64,000 nt of DNA, taken from NCBI RefSeq assembly GCF_009455625.1, contig NZ_QPEQ01000002.1, positions 186,001 to 250,000 of the forward strand, given 5' to 3'. The notes under the pieces were generated by a model, which saw only the letters and a list, made by a program, of their open reading frames with translations, was not told the DNA's origin and ran no database searches. Both the position numbers and the translations under genes were made by a program. Shown piece after piece: positions 18,689 to 27,087 of this stretch (its first letter is position 1; every line of letters starts with the position of its first letter). Source of the DNA: Paraburkholderia bonniea (lineage in GTDB: Bacteria; Pseudomonadota; Gammaproteobacteria; Burkholderiales; Burkholderiaceae).

Positions 18689-19678
18689 TTATGATTGACC
18701 TATTTTTTTTACGGCGGCGGCGAGGCTGCTGGTTGCGAGATGTGCATATCTTCTCGTAGATGCCGTTGTTTTATGCCCCAGCACGCCTGCTACTGTGTAA
18801 AGATCTATTCCGGCATTAATCATTTCCGATGCTGCGCTGTGTCGCAAATCGTGAAATCTAACGTCGGGATGTCCTGATTTTTTTCGCGCTTTTACCCACT
18901 CTGATTTAACTTTCCACGGTAACACCGTAAATTTCACTCGGCGCGCGATAACGGCGATTCGCGGGTGAATCGGAATCAGTCTGGGTTGCCCGTTCTTTGT
19001 GCGTTCTAATGAAAATCCGCTCTTTGTCGGGACGGCACGCAAAATTTCGCTCATTCTCATTCCCGAGTAGAACGCAACTCGAATAGCCGCTCTCACTTGT
19101 TTGTGGGTACATGCTTTTGCGATTTCCAGCATTTCGCGGCGCTCTTTGTATACGTGTCGCTCGTCGCTCTGCTTCGGGATAACCATTTTTGCAGTTTGGT
19201 CGTATTCGATCTTACCGATTTTGTGTGCATATTTGATCGCAGCTCGAAGATACCCGAGCACATTGTGAATCGTCCCGTCTGCACTGGGTTTTTTCCGGAA
19301 TCCTTGATGACTGACGCTTGATCGCATGAAGCCAGAAAATTTAACTGACCAGGCGTACAAATCCTGCGCGTCCTGATTTTCATATTCCGGTGCGTATTTT
19401 GCTAGAACTTGAAGCCGTATCTTTCTATCTTTCCAGCCTGCGCTTTTGTCTGCAACGTGCACTCGAACGCAATCCCCGATAGTGAAAATTGGTTTTCGCG
19501 TGCCTGTAGCGACGGCGTAAGCTGCTGCGTCCCACGTTCTGCCTAGTTCATCAGCTTCGCGCGCAGAAAGTCCTGCAGGGATGAGTTTTGTTTTGCGGAT
19601 TCGTGTACCGTCAATGACGCGCTCGAACGTCCAGCGGAAACGTTTGCGTCCATTTTTTGTGATGGTTTCGGTTGGCAT
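18689..19678 (-). CDS. int: Phage tyrosine recombinase integrase
   Basis: 329 residues. The catalytic set is visible: R208 in FYSGMRMSE, H276 and R279 in HDLRH, H302 in LGHK, and the nucleophile Y311 in TRRYAHL. The N-terminal half is a DNA-binding/SAM-like core region. It lies directly next to selC with its 3' end facing the tRNA. This is the usual layout for tRNA-targeting integrases, so it very probably recombines at the selC 3' end. Start ATG 19678. The upstream xis-like gene overlaps its first 136 bases in another frame. Confidence 0.94.
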   Translation of the reverse strand: MPTETITKNGRKRFRWTFERVIDGTRIRKTKLIPAGLSAREADELGRTWDAAAYAVATGTRKPIFTIGDCVRVHVADKSAGWKDRKIRLQVLAKYAPEYENQDAQDLYAWSVKFSGFMRSSVSHQGFRKKPSADGTIHNVLGYLRAAIKYAHKIGKIEYDQTAKMVIPKQSDERHVYKERREMLEIAKACTHKQVRAAIRVAFYSGMRMSEILRAVPTKSGFSLERTKNGQPRLIPIHPRIAVIARRVKFTVLPWKVKSEWVKARKKSGHPDVRFHDLRHSAASEMINAGIDLYTVAGVLGHKTTASTRRYAHLATSSLAAAVKKIGQS

Positions 19679-19851
19679 GATGCGAGGAATTTATAGAGTG
19701 ATTCGAGTTCGTAGACGTGCGTTTTGTGCCCGATTTTGTATCGCTTGATGATCTTGCAGGCACCGTCGACCCGGCTGATCGCGTACCGCGGCACACCCAG
19801 TATTTGTGCGGCCTCGGTTGCGCTTATTCGTTTTCCTCTTGCTATGTCCAT
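19543..19851 (-). CDS. Excisionase/AlpA-like small DNA-binding protein
   Basis: 102 residues. The N-terminal half has a helix-turn-helix of the MerR/excisionase type (ISATEAAQILGVPRYAISR). A basic wing-like stretch (KIIKRYKIGHKTHVYELESL) follows, then a polar tail. It overlaps int by 136 bases in a different frame, the compact xis-int arrangement of many phages, so a role in excision direction control is likely. ATG 19851 has GGGGTGCGGC upstream; a TTG four codons earlier is possible. Confidence 0.7.
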   Translation of the reverse strand: MDIARGKRISATEAAQILGVPRYAISRVDGACKIIKRYKIGHKTHVYELESLYKFLASCQPKPSQKMDANVSAGRSSASLTVHESAKQNSSLQDFLRAKLMN

Positions 19852-19889
19852 GCCGCACCCCAATGTTTATATGTGGCTTTCAGGTTCAT

Positions 19890-20132
19890 TTAAGCCCCAG
19901 GGAATTCGTTATGAGCATCGTTGATGTGATCGACGATGGAATAATCCGATTCGTCATCTTGAAGCATAATTGCGACCGACCCGAGTCGCATGTCACCAGT
20001 CATCGTTCCATCAGGACTGCCTCGGTCAGCGTCGCTCAAATTGCGCCATTTTCCGATGACGCAGTCGGCCCGAATCAGACCACGCGGGCTGCCGCGCTGA
20101 GCGCTGCCAACGGCGATTCCCCGCTCGATCAA
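19890..20132 (-). CDS. Possible small phage protein, unrecognised
   Basis: An open frame of about 80 codons with a TTG start, or a shorter one from ATG within it (MTGDMRLGSVAIMLQ). It has an acidic C-terminal half (QDDESDYSIVDHINDAH). The gap between xis and the DUF2303 gene would otherwise be empty (19864-20222). No family recognised, and a longer antisense frame covers it, so this is tentative. Confidence 0.35.
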   Translation of the reverse strand: MIERGIAVGSAQRGSPRGLIRADCVIGKWRNLSDADRGSPDGTMTGDMRLGSVAIMLQDDESDYSIVDHINDAHNEFPGA

Positions 20133-20222
20133 AAATTATTTTTATTTAAATTTCTCCGGAAAAAGCGGGCGCTATGCAAGCCGCCCGTTAAAGCACCGCG
20201 CTTGATGCGCGGCAGCGAGGAA

Positions 20223-21083
20223 TTACGAGGAAAACGGATCGCCAAAAAAGAATGGATTGCCAGTTTTTTCGCGGATCGTCGCAATGACGCCGTTTGCCGC
20301 GGCTTCGAGCACTTTGTCGAAGCGGACAAGCTCGTAATTGAACGTGAGCTTGCTGTCACGCACCCGGTAGCGCAGCCGCGCATCGACGTGGTATGCATCG
20401 CCGTTACGAAATACCGGAATACCAATCGCAAATTTCTCAAACATTTGCATGCGTTGCAGCGTCGCGTCATCGTCGTCCTGAACGAACGAGAGATTGACGC
20501 CACCGTTTGACAGGCGGACTGCACTTTTGAAACGGAAGTCCTGGGTGGCCTCGAATGCCAGCGCCATTTCAAGCATCTGTGCGCCAGTCGGCAGATTTTC
20601 GTCACTGGACGGGCCCGCGACGTCCTTCAGGTTTTCTTCAAGGAACGCTGCAAATTCGATCTGGGTCATCGCTTTTTTGTGGCCGCTGATCCAGCGCCGC
20701 CATTCCTCACTGAATTCCGGCTGGAAATAGGCGCGGTGGTCTCGCCACGCAGCGGCTTCGGGATTTTCACCGTTGTCGTTAAGGATGGACGTAAAGGCGA
20801 CTTCGCCCTTTGGATAGTTGGCCTCGCACCAGATTGTCGAGTCGGTGAGCGAGCCGTGGCGCTTCACGTAACCGATAAAGTCATCGGCAGTCCGCAGGCG
20901 CACCAAGGCCGTCTTGCGCTGAGGTGTGGCGAGGTGCTTCGAATCGTCGTATTCGCGCAGATTCCAGCCGGGTGGCACGCCGATGCGACGAATCGCGGCG
21001 CTAGTGTTCGAGCCGATCTCAAGTGGCTGTTTGATCTCGCGCGCCAGCGTCTCGGCGAAGTTGGGTGATTCATTTAATTCCAT
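20223..21083 (-). CDS. DUF2303 (YfdQ-like) phage protein
   Basis: 286 residues with the pattern of DUF2303 proteins. An N-terminal FAETLAREIK segment and a central WCEANYPKGEVAFTSILND region are present. QFAAFLEENLKD-type text (QIEFAAFLEENLKD) and a C-terminal basic beta-rich part follow. These proteins are common in early regions of proteobacterial prophages; function unknown. ATG 21083 has AGGAA upstream and is preferred to GTG 21104. It heads a leftward early cluster running toward xis-int. Confidence 0.8.
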   Translation of the reverse strand: MELNESPNFAETLAREIKQPLEIGSNTSAAIRRIGVPPGWNLREYDDSKHLATPQRKTALVRLRTADDFIGYVKRHGSLTDSTIWCEANYPKGEVAFTSILNDNGENPEAAAWRDHRAYFQPEFSEEWRRWISGHKKAMTQIEFAAFLEENLKDVAGPSSDENLPTGAQMLEMALAFEATQDFRFKSAVRLSNGGVNLSFVQDDDDATLQRMQMFEKFAIGIPVFRNGDAYHVDARLRYRVRDSKLTFNYELVRFDKVLEAAANGVIATIREKTGNPFFFGDPFSS

Positions 21084-21116
21084 GATGTTCGTTTCCTGTT
21101 GCACGGGTGGGGAGGA

Positions 21117-21461
21117 TTAAACCGTTTTGAGCATCGCCGGCGGCGTGTCTGATGGGCTTTCAACGCGCTTCAGATCGAGTTTCTGCTGTCGGGGATCGTC
21201 AGCAATGAGGTTGCCCTCAGGGGTCGCAAAGAGCATCGCCTCCATGGGCTCGTCAGCGGGTTTCTTCAGCGTCGATTTGCCGGTCACGAGCATGGCACCG
21301 CCCCGCGAGGCTTTCTTCACACTAACTTCGAGCAGGATTTTTCCAGTGCCGCCGTTCTCATCAATGGCGCGGACGAGCTCGGCGAACTGCTCACTCGCGT
21401 GGTCGAGCAACATGCCCCCAGCGATCTGCCGGAGGGTGTCGGTAATCGGCCTTACAGACAT
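21117..21461 (-). CDS. Conserved hypothetical phage protein (early left operon)
   Basis: 114 residues, soluble, no signal peptide. It begins MSVRPITDTLRQIAGGMLLD and has a central GGTGKILLEVSVKKASRGGAM. This type is found next to DUF2303 genes in Burkholderia-type prophages, in my recollection. ATG 21461 has AGGAA upstream. It lies 33 bases before the DUF2303 gene on the same strand, so the pair is probably co-transcribed. Function unknown. Confidence 0.7.
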   Translation of the reverse strand: MSVRPITDTLRQIAGGMLLDHASEQFAELVRAIDENGGTGKILLEVSVKKASRGGAMLVTGKSTLKKPADEPMEAMLFATPEGNLIADDPRQQKLDLKRVESPSDTPPAMLKTV

Positions 21462-21565
21462 AAGTATTCCTATTCGTAAATGATGGCATTAAAAAGGAGT
21501 GAATTGCTGCGTTGATCATTAAACGGGGGTGACGCGAAATGCTGAGTTTTTGCGGTGAGGCGCTG

Positions 21566-21799
21566 TTAATCGAGGTGCCCAACGCCAACCGCGAGTGCGA
21601 TCCAAAAAATGGTTCCGGCAGATCCGCCGAGGAGGGCGATTATTAGAAACTTCGCTAAAACATCGATGGCTGCATCGAGGCACATCAGCGTGACGACTTG
21701 ACGGAGCAGGGGGAATATCGACTTCATGGCTCGCCCGAAGTTGGACGAGTTACTGCGGCTGGCACGCTGGGGATTCAAAATTCCGTGGTCGAAAGTCAT
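21566..21799 (-). CDS. Small hydrophobic phage protein
   Basis: 77 residues with a soluble N-terminus followed by one or two membrane segments (FLIIALLGGSAGTIFWIALAVGV). No recognised family. ATG 21799 has no good ribosome site. It sits in the leftward early cluster; an exclusion or host-takeover role is possible but unsupported. Confidence 0.5.
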   Translation of the reverse strand: MTFDHGILNPQRASRSNSSNFGRAMKSIFPLLRQVVTLMCLDAAIDVLAKFLIIALLGGSAGTIFWIALAVGVGHLD

Positions 21800-21872
21800 G
21801 AGTCATCCATCGGTGAGTTGATGGATGAATTATCACGTTAGTGTTTAATTTAAGTCAACACAAATGTGATTT

Positions 21873-22220
21873 TTATTGCTGATCGAACTCACGGCTTGAT
21901 AGCCTGATGATCGTCTCTCCAAGTGCACCTATTGTGCATAACAGATTGGTACGGCAAGTTCCAAGAAGCCAGACTTGGTACGTTCCGTCAGTTTTGGGTG
22001 CAACAATCACGCAGTCTTTGGGGATATCCGGCCGTGGTTTGTGCGCAATCTTGTTGGAGGAGCGAGAGCGGCTATCAAGATGCGCCACGAAATCAATGAT
22101 TGCAGCAGACTGACCTGCGCTACCAGCATGGGCTGATTTTCGGCCGTCAGCAGGTTTTTTACTATCACCGTACGTTGCACGGATATTTTTATAGTTCTGG
22201 TCCAAATCAGCCTCTCTCAT
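21873..22220 (-). CDS. Hypothetical early phage protein
   Basis: 115 residues, basic and soluble. It includes KPRPDIPKDCVIVAPKTDG and a C-terminal VWLLGTCRTNLLCTIGALG with three cysteines or near-cysteines. No family recognised. The ATG at 22220 lacks a clear Shine-Dalgarno sequence. The 300-base gap to the repressor stop (22221-22520) holds nothing else I can name apart from AT-rich sequence that may carry the leftward promoter. Confidence 0.5.
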   Translation of the reverse strand: MREADLDQNYKNIRATYGDSKKPADGRKSAHAGSAGQSAAIIDFVAHLDSRSRSSNKIAHKPRPDIPKDCVIVAPKTDGTYQVWLLGTCRTNLLCTIGALGETIIRLSSREFDQQ

Positions 22221-22520
22221 TATTTTGGAGAGGTATTTTGTCCTGCCGTGGAAGTTTATTTCTCAACGAAAATGGACGTTATTCACTCGAAATAAACGGG
22301 TGAAAGAGGTGGGCGTAAAAAATCTTGACGACAGAGTAAATAGTTTTTCTGATTTATCTATCAAGCATAAATAACGCGGCTCAAAATTAAGCGATGTACA
22401 TGAACTGAGTCGGGACGCGCCCATATACGGCGTGTACACATCCGCTATCGCCGACCTTTGCTACGAGCAGGCGAGTTGTCATATGAGCGGCGAGCCTTTC
22501 TATTTAAATGGAATTGAGCG

Positions 22521-23027
22521 TTATGTGTTTTTGATGCGGGTGTGTGCTCTGGCTTGTCCAACTGAAAACGTTAGAGCATGCTCGTCGCCGACAGCGGCTC
22601 GCCTGGATTCGTCAAGCTCGTCGCTACTTCGTCGTTGTCGTGTCCGGGGCGAATGCTTTCCCGCTCGGAGTAGCGCATCAAGTGCCTCGACGATCTCCGT
22701 GATCTCGGACTCACTGCGGCCGTCAAGCATTTGCAGAAGACGCATCGTTGCACCGCTGGGGCTTATCACTCGGCCTGGTTCTGTCGATACGTGCTCGGTT
22801 CTTAAGTCGTTCGTTGGTGAACCTGTTCCATCCGCTAACCAAAGCGCGCCCACGCCCAAAGCTGACGCAATCGCAGCCATTTTTGTGCTACCGAACCGGC
22901 TGCCAGACTCAAGATTTCCAATAGCACTTTGGCTTACCCCAGCAAGGTTCGCCAGTTTTTGCTGAGAAAGGTTCGCTCTGGTCCGAGCCCAGACAAGGCG
23001 TTCTGCTAACGTTTTTAGTGATTTCAT
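22521..23027 (-). CDS. CI-like XRE-family prophage repressor
   Basis: 168 residues. The N-terminal helix-turn-helix reads LSQQKLANLAGVSQSAIGNLE, typical XRE/lambda-repressor. The C-terminal part lacks a LexA/S24 peptidase motif, so RecA-driven self-cleavage is not supported. ATG 23027 has no Shine-Dalgarno sequence, and the likely promoter is very close, so the message may be leaderless as for lambda cI. It is divergent from the Cro-like gene across a 71-base region with inverted operator-like repeats. Confidence 0.85.
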   Translation of the reverse strand: MKSLKTLAERLVWARTRANLSQQKLANLAGVSQSAIGNLESGSRFGSTKMAAIASALGVGALWLADGTGSPTNDLRTEHVSTEPGRVISPSGATMRLLQMLDGRSESEITEIVEALDALLRAGKHSPRTRQRRSSDELDESRRAAVGDEHALTFSVGQARAHTRIKNT

Positions 23028-23098
23028 ATCACAAATGTAATATAAATAACAAACACCAAGGTGTTGATTGATAAACACGATTGTGATAAATTGTGTGC
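23027..23098. promoter_or_regulatory. Divergent cI/cro control region with inverted repeats
   Basis: TATCACAA (23027-23034) and its reverse complement TTGTGATA (23081-23088) flank a second inverted repeat, AACACC-AA-GGTGTT (23052-23065). A rightward promoter candidate is TTGATT (23064-23069) and TAAATT (23087-23092) with 17-base spacing. It would start transcription at about the ATG of the Cro-like gene. These are likely repressor/Cro operators; inference from position and symmetry. Confidence 0.5.
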
Positions 23099-23326
23099 AT
23101 GAACACGCAACTGATAGTCCTCGAAATTCTTCAGAGTGGGCTTACCCAGGCAACAGTTGCCAGAACGATTGGGTGCGCGCAGCCAACGATCTCTGCATTT
23201 TGTCTGGGTACGCGCGGAAAGCGAATTTCGAAAGACATTGGAGATAGGCTTCTCGCGCTGCACGCCGAGCGATGTCCTGTTCCTCATGATTCACCGCCGG
23301 TACTTAAGGAGGATGAGGGGGACTAG
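23099..23326 (+). CDS. Cro-like HTH regulator
   Basis: 75 residues with helix-turn-helix TQATVARTIGCAQPTISAF, divergent from the CI-like gene. Size and position fit Cro, the regulator that turns down repressor and early genes. ATG 23099 follows GTGTGC and lacks a Shine-Dalgarno sequence; GTG 23093 is an alternative. The next 200 bases (23327-23533) contain no recognisable gene. Confidence 0.75.
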   Translation: MNTQLIVLEILQSGLTQATVARTIGCAQPTISAFCLGTRGKRISKDIGDRLLALHAERCPVPHDSPPVLKEDEGD

Positions 23327-23533
23327 AAATGCTCATCCCTGTTTCCGGGGGGCGGTCCCGGCCAGCATTACCAAGTGGGAAATACTGGCGTGTAAAAAAT
23401 GGCGCGAGCGCCATGAGTTCATCTGGCTGACGGTGGAACTGGCACCCAGCGATCAACATTGCCAGCTTCACATGGTATCGAATTAGTAGTCCTGTTTAGT
23501 GTCTCAAATTTAACCTACGGGAAGACAAGGATC

Positions 23534-24103
23534 ATGCGCAGTGTGTCGCACAGAAGCCCGATTGCCGCGATCAAGGCGGTTATTTCAGAATGGCGCCGGC
23601 TTCACGGCTGGTCGCGTGAGACGGTCACTGAAATGGTGGTCGCGGCTCATACCCGCATAGGCGGCCCGCAGCGGACCGGCATCCATTTCAGCCATCACCA
23701 CGACGTGGCGACGCGACAAAAAACGAACGCGGACCGTGTCTACCGCTGGATGAACGATGAAGAGAGTGACCGGAACCTGCTGGCGGTGAACATGCTGCCG
23801 TCGATTCTGGCGGCACTTCCGTCTGACCTGGCGGCGCAGCTGCTCAACGAAATTCTTGGGCCCGCAGGGTTTGCCGCGCGGGTGCTGCACACGGACAGCG
23901 CGACAGAGATCAACCCGGCGGAGATTGTCCGGGCCATTCTCGCGTCGAATCACCGCACCGAGTTGGATGCGACGGCGCTGCTTGACGGGGTTGATCCGGG
24001 TGAGCTGCCGCGCCTGCATGCGGGGTTGATGGAGTCGATCCGGGCGAGCCAGGCGATTGCGCTTGCGGTGGAGTCGGCGATGCGGCGGGGAGAGGGGACA
24101 TGA
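23534..24103 (+). CDS. YdaT/CII-like phage regulator
   Basis: 189 residues. The first half has the pattern of YdaT-type proteins: an N-terminal helix with WRRLHGWSRETVTEMVV, a His-rich motif HFSHHHDVATRQKTNADRVY and then RWMNDE. A LLAVNMLPSILAALP segment follows. The rest is helical. YdaT-family genes replace cII right after cro in many lambdoid phages and can be toxic when overproduced. ATG 23534 has AAGGATC before it. The assignment rests on pattern and position. Confidence 0.6.
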   Translation: MRSVSHRSPIAAIKAVISEWRRLHGWSRETVTEMVVAAHTRIGGPQRTGIHFSHHHDVATRQKTNADRVYRWMNDEESDRNLLAVNMLPSILAALPSDLAAQLLNEILGPAGFAARVLHTDSATEINPAEIVRAILASNHRTELDATALLDGVDPGELPRLHAGLMESIRASQAIALAVESAMRRGEGT

Positions 24104-24372
24104 GATATGCCCGCGTTTGTTCTGGTATCCGTGCCGTGCAGCTGCAGGCCGTGCGATTCAGGCGTGGCGGCGCGGGAGGGCGCTGCTTGCGCGCATCACA
24201 CACGGAGTCCGGCACACCCCCGAATCTGCTCCAGAACCCGCTCCCGGACCGGCTCCCCGTGGCTACGTTGGTGGCGGCCGGACAACCCGTCACACCGGCC
24301 CCCTCCCGCCGCGTCTGCCTGTCGTGCGGTGCGGAACCCGAGCCGGGCGGCGCGCTGCCGTGCGGACACTGA
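24100..24372 (+). CDS. Small zinc-ribbon-like phage protein
   Basis: 90 residues with a basic N-terminus. The C-terminus CLSCGAEPEPGGALPCGH has two Cys pairs/His, consistent with a small zinc site. Its ATG overlaps the previous stop (ATGA) after GGAGAGGGG, which argues for coupled translation. An alternative frame through the same region lacks such a start. No function known. Confidence 0.5.
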   Translation: MRYARVCSGIRAVQLQAVRFRRGGAGGRCLRASHTESGTPPNLLQNPLPDRLPVATLVAAGQPVTPAPSRRVCLSCGAEPEPGGALPCGH

Positions 24373-24382
24373 GGGACATGCA

Positions 24383-25069
24383 ATGAACCTGATCCCAACT
24401 CTGCTCACGATGTCCAGCCGCGAGATCGCGGAGCTGGTCAATTCGCGTCACGACAACGTCAAGCGGGCCATTGAACGGCTGGCTGGGCGCGGCGTGATTG
24501 TTCAACCTCCAGTGGAGGACGAACCCGAAACCGACGCCCTTGGCCGCCTTCGCCTGACGCAGCGCTACCGGATCGGCAAGCGCGACAGCTTCATCGTGGT
24601 CGCGCAGCTGTCGCCGGAATTCACCGCCCGCCTGGTGGACCGCTGGCAGGCGCTGGAGGCGCAGGCTGCGCCCTCGTCCGTCAGCCTCGCGGACCCCCGG
24701 GCCCTGCGCACGGCGCTGCTGCAGTACACGGAGCGGGTCATCGAACTCGAGCAGGCGGTGGCGCAGCAGGCTCCGGCCGTCGCGTTTGCCCGCGCGGTCA
24801 GCCAGACCCGGGACGCGATCTCCGTTGGTGACATGGCACGCGTGCTGGGCATCGGCCAGAACCGGTTCTTCCAGCGCCTGCGTGATGACCGGATCCTGAT
24901 GGACGGTAACCGCCCGTACCAGACCTGCATTGACCGCGGGTATTTCCGCGTGATCGAAACTGTGTGGTTCGACGCTGCGGGCGAACCACACCCGACATTC
25001 AAAACCCTCATCACAGGCACCGGACAGGTCTGGTTGCAGCGCAGGTACAGCGCAAAGGTGGCAGCGTGA
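24383..25069 (+). CDS. Rha-family/KilA-C antirepressor-like protein
   Basis: 228 residues. The N-terminal Rha-like domain (MSSREIAELVNSRHDNVKRAIERL) is followed by a coiled-coil-like link (LLQYTERVIELEQAV). The C-terminal KilA-C/ANT domain reads SVGDMARVLGIGQNRFFQRLRDDRIL. Such proteins act as phage regulators or antirepressors. ATG 24383 has GAGGGACATGCA upstream. Its stop overlaps the GTG of the replication gene (GTGA). Confidence 0.82.
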   Translation: MNLIPTLLTMSSREIAELVNSRHDNVKRAIERLAGRGVIVQPPVEDEPETDALGRLRLTQRYRIGKRDSFIVVAQLSPEFTARLVDRWQALEAQAAPSSVSLADPRALRTALLQYTERVIELEQAVAQQAPAVAFARAVSQTRDAISVGDMARVLGIGQNRFFQRLRDDRILMDGNRPYQTCIDRGYFRVIETVWFDAAGEPHPTFKTLITGTGQVWLQRRYSAKVAA

Positions 25070-26040
25070 GCACGATGATCTCAGCGGCTTGCTGGCCGCT
25101 TCAGGGCATGTCGCCGGTCCAGAAGGTCGTGCTGATTTCGCTTGCGGATAACGCAAACGATAGCGGTGTGTGCTGGCCATCCATCGCCACGATAGGCAAG
25201 CGCTGCTGCACATCCGGGCGCGCGGTGCAGAACGCCATCAAATGGCTTGAGGCGGCTGGAATCGTCACGGCAAACAGGGCAAACGGGCGTCACACGAGCT
25301 ACGAGATAACCCCGGCATCTTATGCACCCCCGCAGGAAATGCACCCCCGCACCACGTGCACCCCGGCACCGGATGCACCCCCGCAGGAAATGCGGGGGAC
25401 CCCCGCAGGAGATGCACCACCCCCCCGCAGCATATGCGGGGGACCCCCGCACCAGATGCCGTCTAACCGTAAAGAACCATCAAAAGAACCGTCATTGAAT
25501 CATCAACCCGCGCGGCAGTCGCCGCGAGTGTCGTTGCATTCGAAAATTCGGCAAAGCGAAACTCCCGACTGGCTGCCGGGTGATGCGTGGTCGATGTGGT
25601 GCGAGCACCGTGAAGCAAAAAGCAAAGACGCGCCGTGGACGCAGGCGGCGGCAACGGTCTCGATCCGGCGGCTGGGGAAGCTGCGCGATCTGGGGCACGA
25701 CGCGGCGGCCTGCATCGAAGAAGCGGTGCTGCGCGGATGGACGGGGCTCTTTCCGCCCAGGGCCGGGGCATCAGGTGGTGGCGTGTCGCAAGCACCCGCC
25801 CCGGGCTGGTGGAAAACGACATCCGGCATTGAGTCGCGTGCCACGCAGCTTGGCGTTCAGCAGAAGGATGGCGAGGCGTTCATGCGATTCAAGGCACGAG
25901 TGGTGAAGGCTGCGGGCCCGGGCGAGTGGATGGAGGACATGTTGCGCGAACAGGCGCGATTCAAGGACGGCACGTATGACGCGCTTTACTCGTACTTCAA
26001 CGAGGTCCCGCGGGAACAGCTCCAGGCGGAGGTGGCATGA
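25066..26040 (+). CDS. Phage replication initiator-like winged-helix protein (O-type position)
   Basis: About 324 residues. The N-terminal winged-helix/HTH_36 domain reads SPVQKVVLISLADNANDSGVCWPS...IGKRCCTSGRAVQNAIKWL. The central Pro-rich segment is encoded by GC-rich repeats, and the C-terminal part is helical (WSMWCEHREAKSKDAPWTQ). Position, domain and an internal repeat array match lambdoid O proteins, which bind iterons inside their own gene. GTG 25066 overlaps the previous stop; ATG 25075 is possible. No P/DnaC-like helicase loader follows, so helicase recruitment may differ. Confidence 0.72.
   Translation: MSTMISAACWPLQGMSPVQKVVLISLADNANDSGVCWPSIATIGKRCCTSGRAVQNAIKWLEAAGIVTANRANGRHTSYEITPASYAPPQEMHPRTTCTPAPDAPPQEMRGTPAGDAPPPRSICGGPPHQMPSNRKEPSKEPSLNHQPARQSPRVSLHSKIRQSETPDWLPGDAWSMWCEHREAKSKDAPWTQAAATVSIRRLGKLRDLGHDAAACIEEAVLRGWTGLFPPRAGASGGGVSQAPAPGWWKTTSGIESRATQLGVQQKDGEAFMRFKARVVKAAGPGEWMEDMLREQARFKDGTYDALYSYFNEVPREQLQAEVA
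25321..25460. repeat. Iteron-like repeat cluster, candidate phage replication origin
   Basis: Within the replication gene, variants of TGCACCCCCGCAGGAAA recur at short intervals. The perfect 17-base palindrome TGCGGGGGACCCCCGCA occurs twice (25391-25407 and 25435-25451). Lambdoid origins are embedded in the initiator gene as direct repeats, so this is the best origin candidate in the element. Confidence 0.6.
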
Positions 26041-26597
26041 GCCGGCGCACGGGATGGCCGCTCAGCGTGCCGGAGGGGACGAAGCACATTGGCACTGCGC
26101 GAATCAGTGAGGACCGCACGATTGGCCGCAGCTTCGCGGAGCGGGAGCTGGCGCGTCGCCTCGGTGCTCAGCCGGCGAGCGAGTTCGATGACATTGCGGC
26201 AGGGGTGGATAACTCTCCGCCGACTGTGCTGCCAAAGCCAGCAAAGCCGAAGAAGCCGCCGAAGTACCGGAACACGAAGTGCGAGCAGGACGGGCAGAAG
26301 TTCGACAGCCGGCGCGAGCTCAAGCGTTTCAACGAGCTGGTTGTGATGCAGGCCAAAGGCGAGATCTCGGAGCTGCAGTGCCAGGTGCCATTCGTGTTGA
26401 TTCCGAAGCAGACGCACGCGGACGGCACAGCAGAGCGCCAGACCGGGTACATCGCGGACTTCACGTACCGGAACGCGGCGGGCGGGCTGGTCGTGGAGGA
26501 CGTCAAGTCAAAGATTACGCAAAAAAACCCGGCCTACGGCATCAAGCGGAAGCTGATGCTGTGGCTTCACCGGATTTCCATCAGGGAGGTTGTCTGA
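26037..26597 (+). CDS. DUF1064 phage protein
   Basis: 186 residues. The second half has the DUF1064 pattern: KYRNTKCEQDGQKFDSRREL, then RFNELVVMQAKGEI, then YIADFTYR and VVEDVKSK. This resembles a PD-(D/E)XK nuclease core (E, D, ExK-like DVKSK), so an endonuclease role such as Holliday-junction resolution is plausible. The N-terminal 70 residues are variable. ATG overlaps the stop of the replication gene (ATGA). Confidence 0.8.
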   Translation: MSRRTGWPLSVPEGTKHIGTARISEDRTIGRSFAERELARRLGAQPASEFDDIAAGVDNSPPTVLPKPAKPKKPPKYRNTKCEQDGQKFDSRRELKRFNELVVMQAKGEISELQCQVPFVLIPKQTHADGTAERQTGYIADFTYRNAAGGLVVEDVKSKITQKNPAYGIKRKLMLWLHRISIREVV

Positions 26598-26598
26598 C

Positions 26599-27066
26599 AT
26601 GGCGAAGGTGCAAACAATGAGTCTGGGGCACAGGCGGATCTGTGAATGGGTGGCGGTGCATCCGGGCGTGACCCGTGCCGGGCTGCTTGGCGCGAGCGGG
26701 CTGAGCCGCAGCGGGGTGAAGTGTGCGACACAGGTGCTGGTCGCGCGGGGCTACCTGGTGACGGGGGAATCGCGCCGGCCGCTGCGCTTCAGGGTGAGTG
26801 GGAGGCCGTTTGCGCCGTCAGCAACGTACCGGCTGAACGCGGTGTATGCGAGACGGCGGGTCGCCCGGGCAAAAGCGCTGGCACGGGGGGCGGCGCGCAG
26901 TGTGCGGCTGGCCGGTATCGCCGCGGCCATGCATGCGATGGCGCGTGTGTCACGCGCAGGCGGTGGGGAGCGTGATCAGGCTCCGGGGGTTTCGGGTGTC
27001 CCGGGTGTCCAGCGGCGAGTGGTCAATTGTTGTCGCGCGGGAGCTGCGCGAGTATCGGGTGACTGA
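26599..27066 (+). CDS. Phage winged-helix protein
   Basis: 155 residues. The N-terminal winged helix reads HPGVTRAGLLGASGLSRSGVKCATQVLVARGYL. A basic Ala/Arg-rich segment and a disordered C-terminus follow. It probably binds DNA; target unknown. ATG 26599 directly follows the DUF1064 stop (26595-26597). Confidence 0.6.
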   Translation: MAKVQTMSLGHRRICEWVAVHPGVTRAGLLGASGLSRSGVKCATQVLVARGYLVTGESRRPLRFRVSGRPFAPSATYRLNAVYARRRVARAKALARGAARSVRLAGIAAAMHAMARVSRAGGGERDQAPGVSGVPGVQRRVVNCCRAGAARVSGD

Positions 27067-27087
27067 ACTGACGCGGAGGAGCAGGCG

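Noticed and set aside
19806..20510. Plus-strand frame of 234 codons antisense to the DUF2303 gene
   Set aside because: It overlaps a well-supported minus-strand gene, has no ribosome site and matches no family pattern.
22432..22965. Plus-strand frame opposite the CI-like repressor
   Set aside because: It is a Ser-rich shadow of the repressor gene, whose helix-turn-helix is unambiguous.
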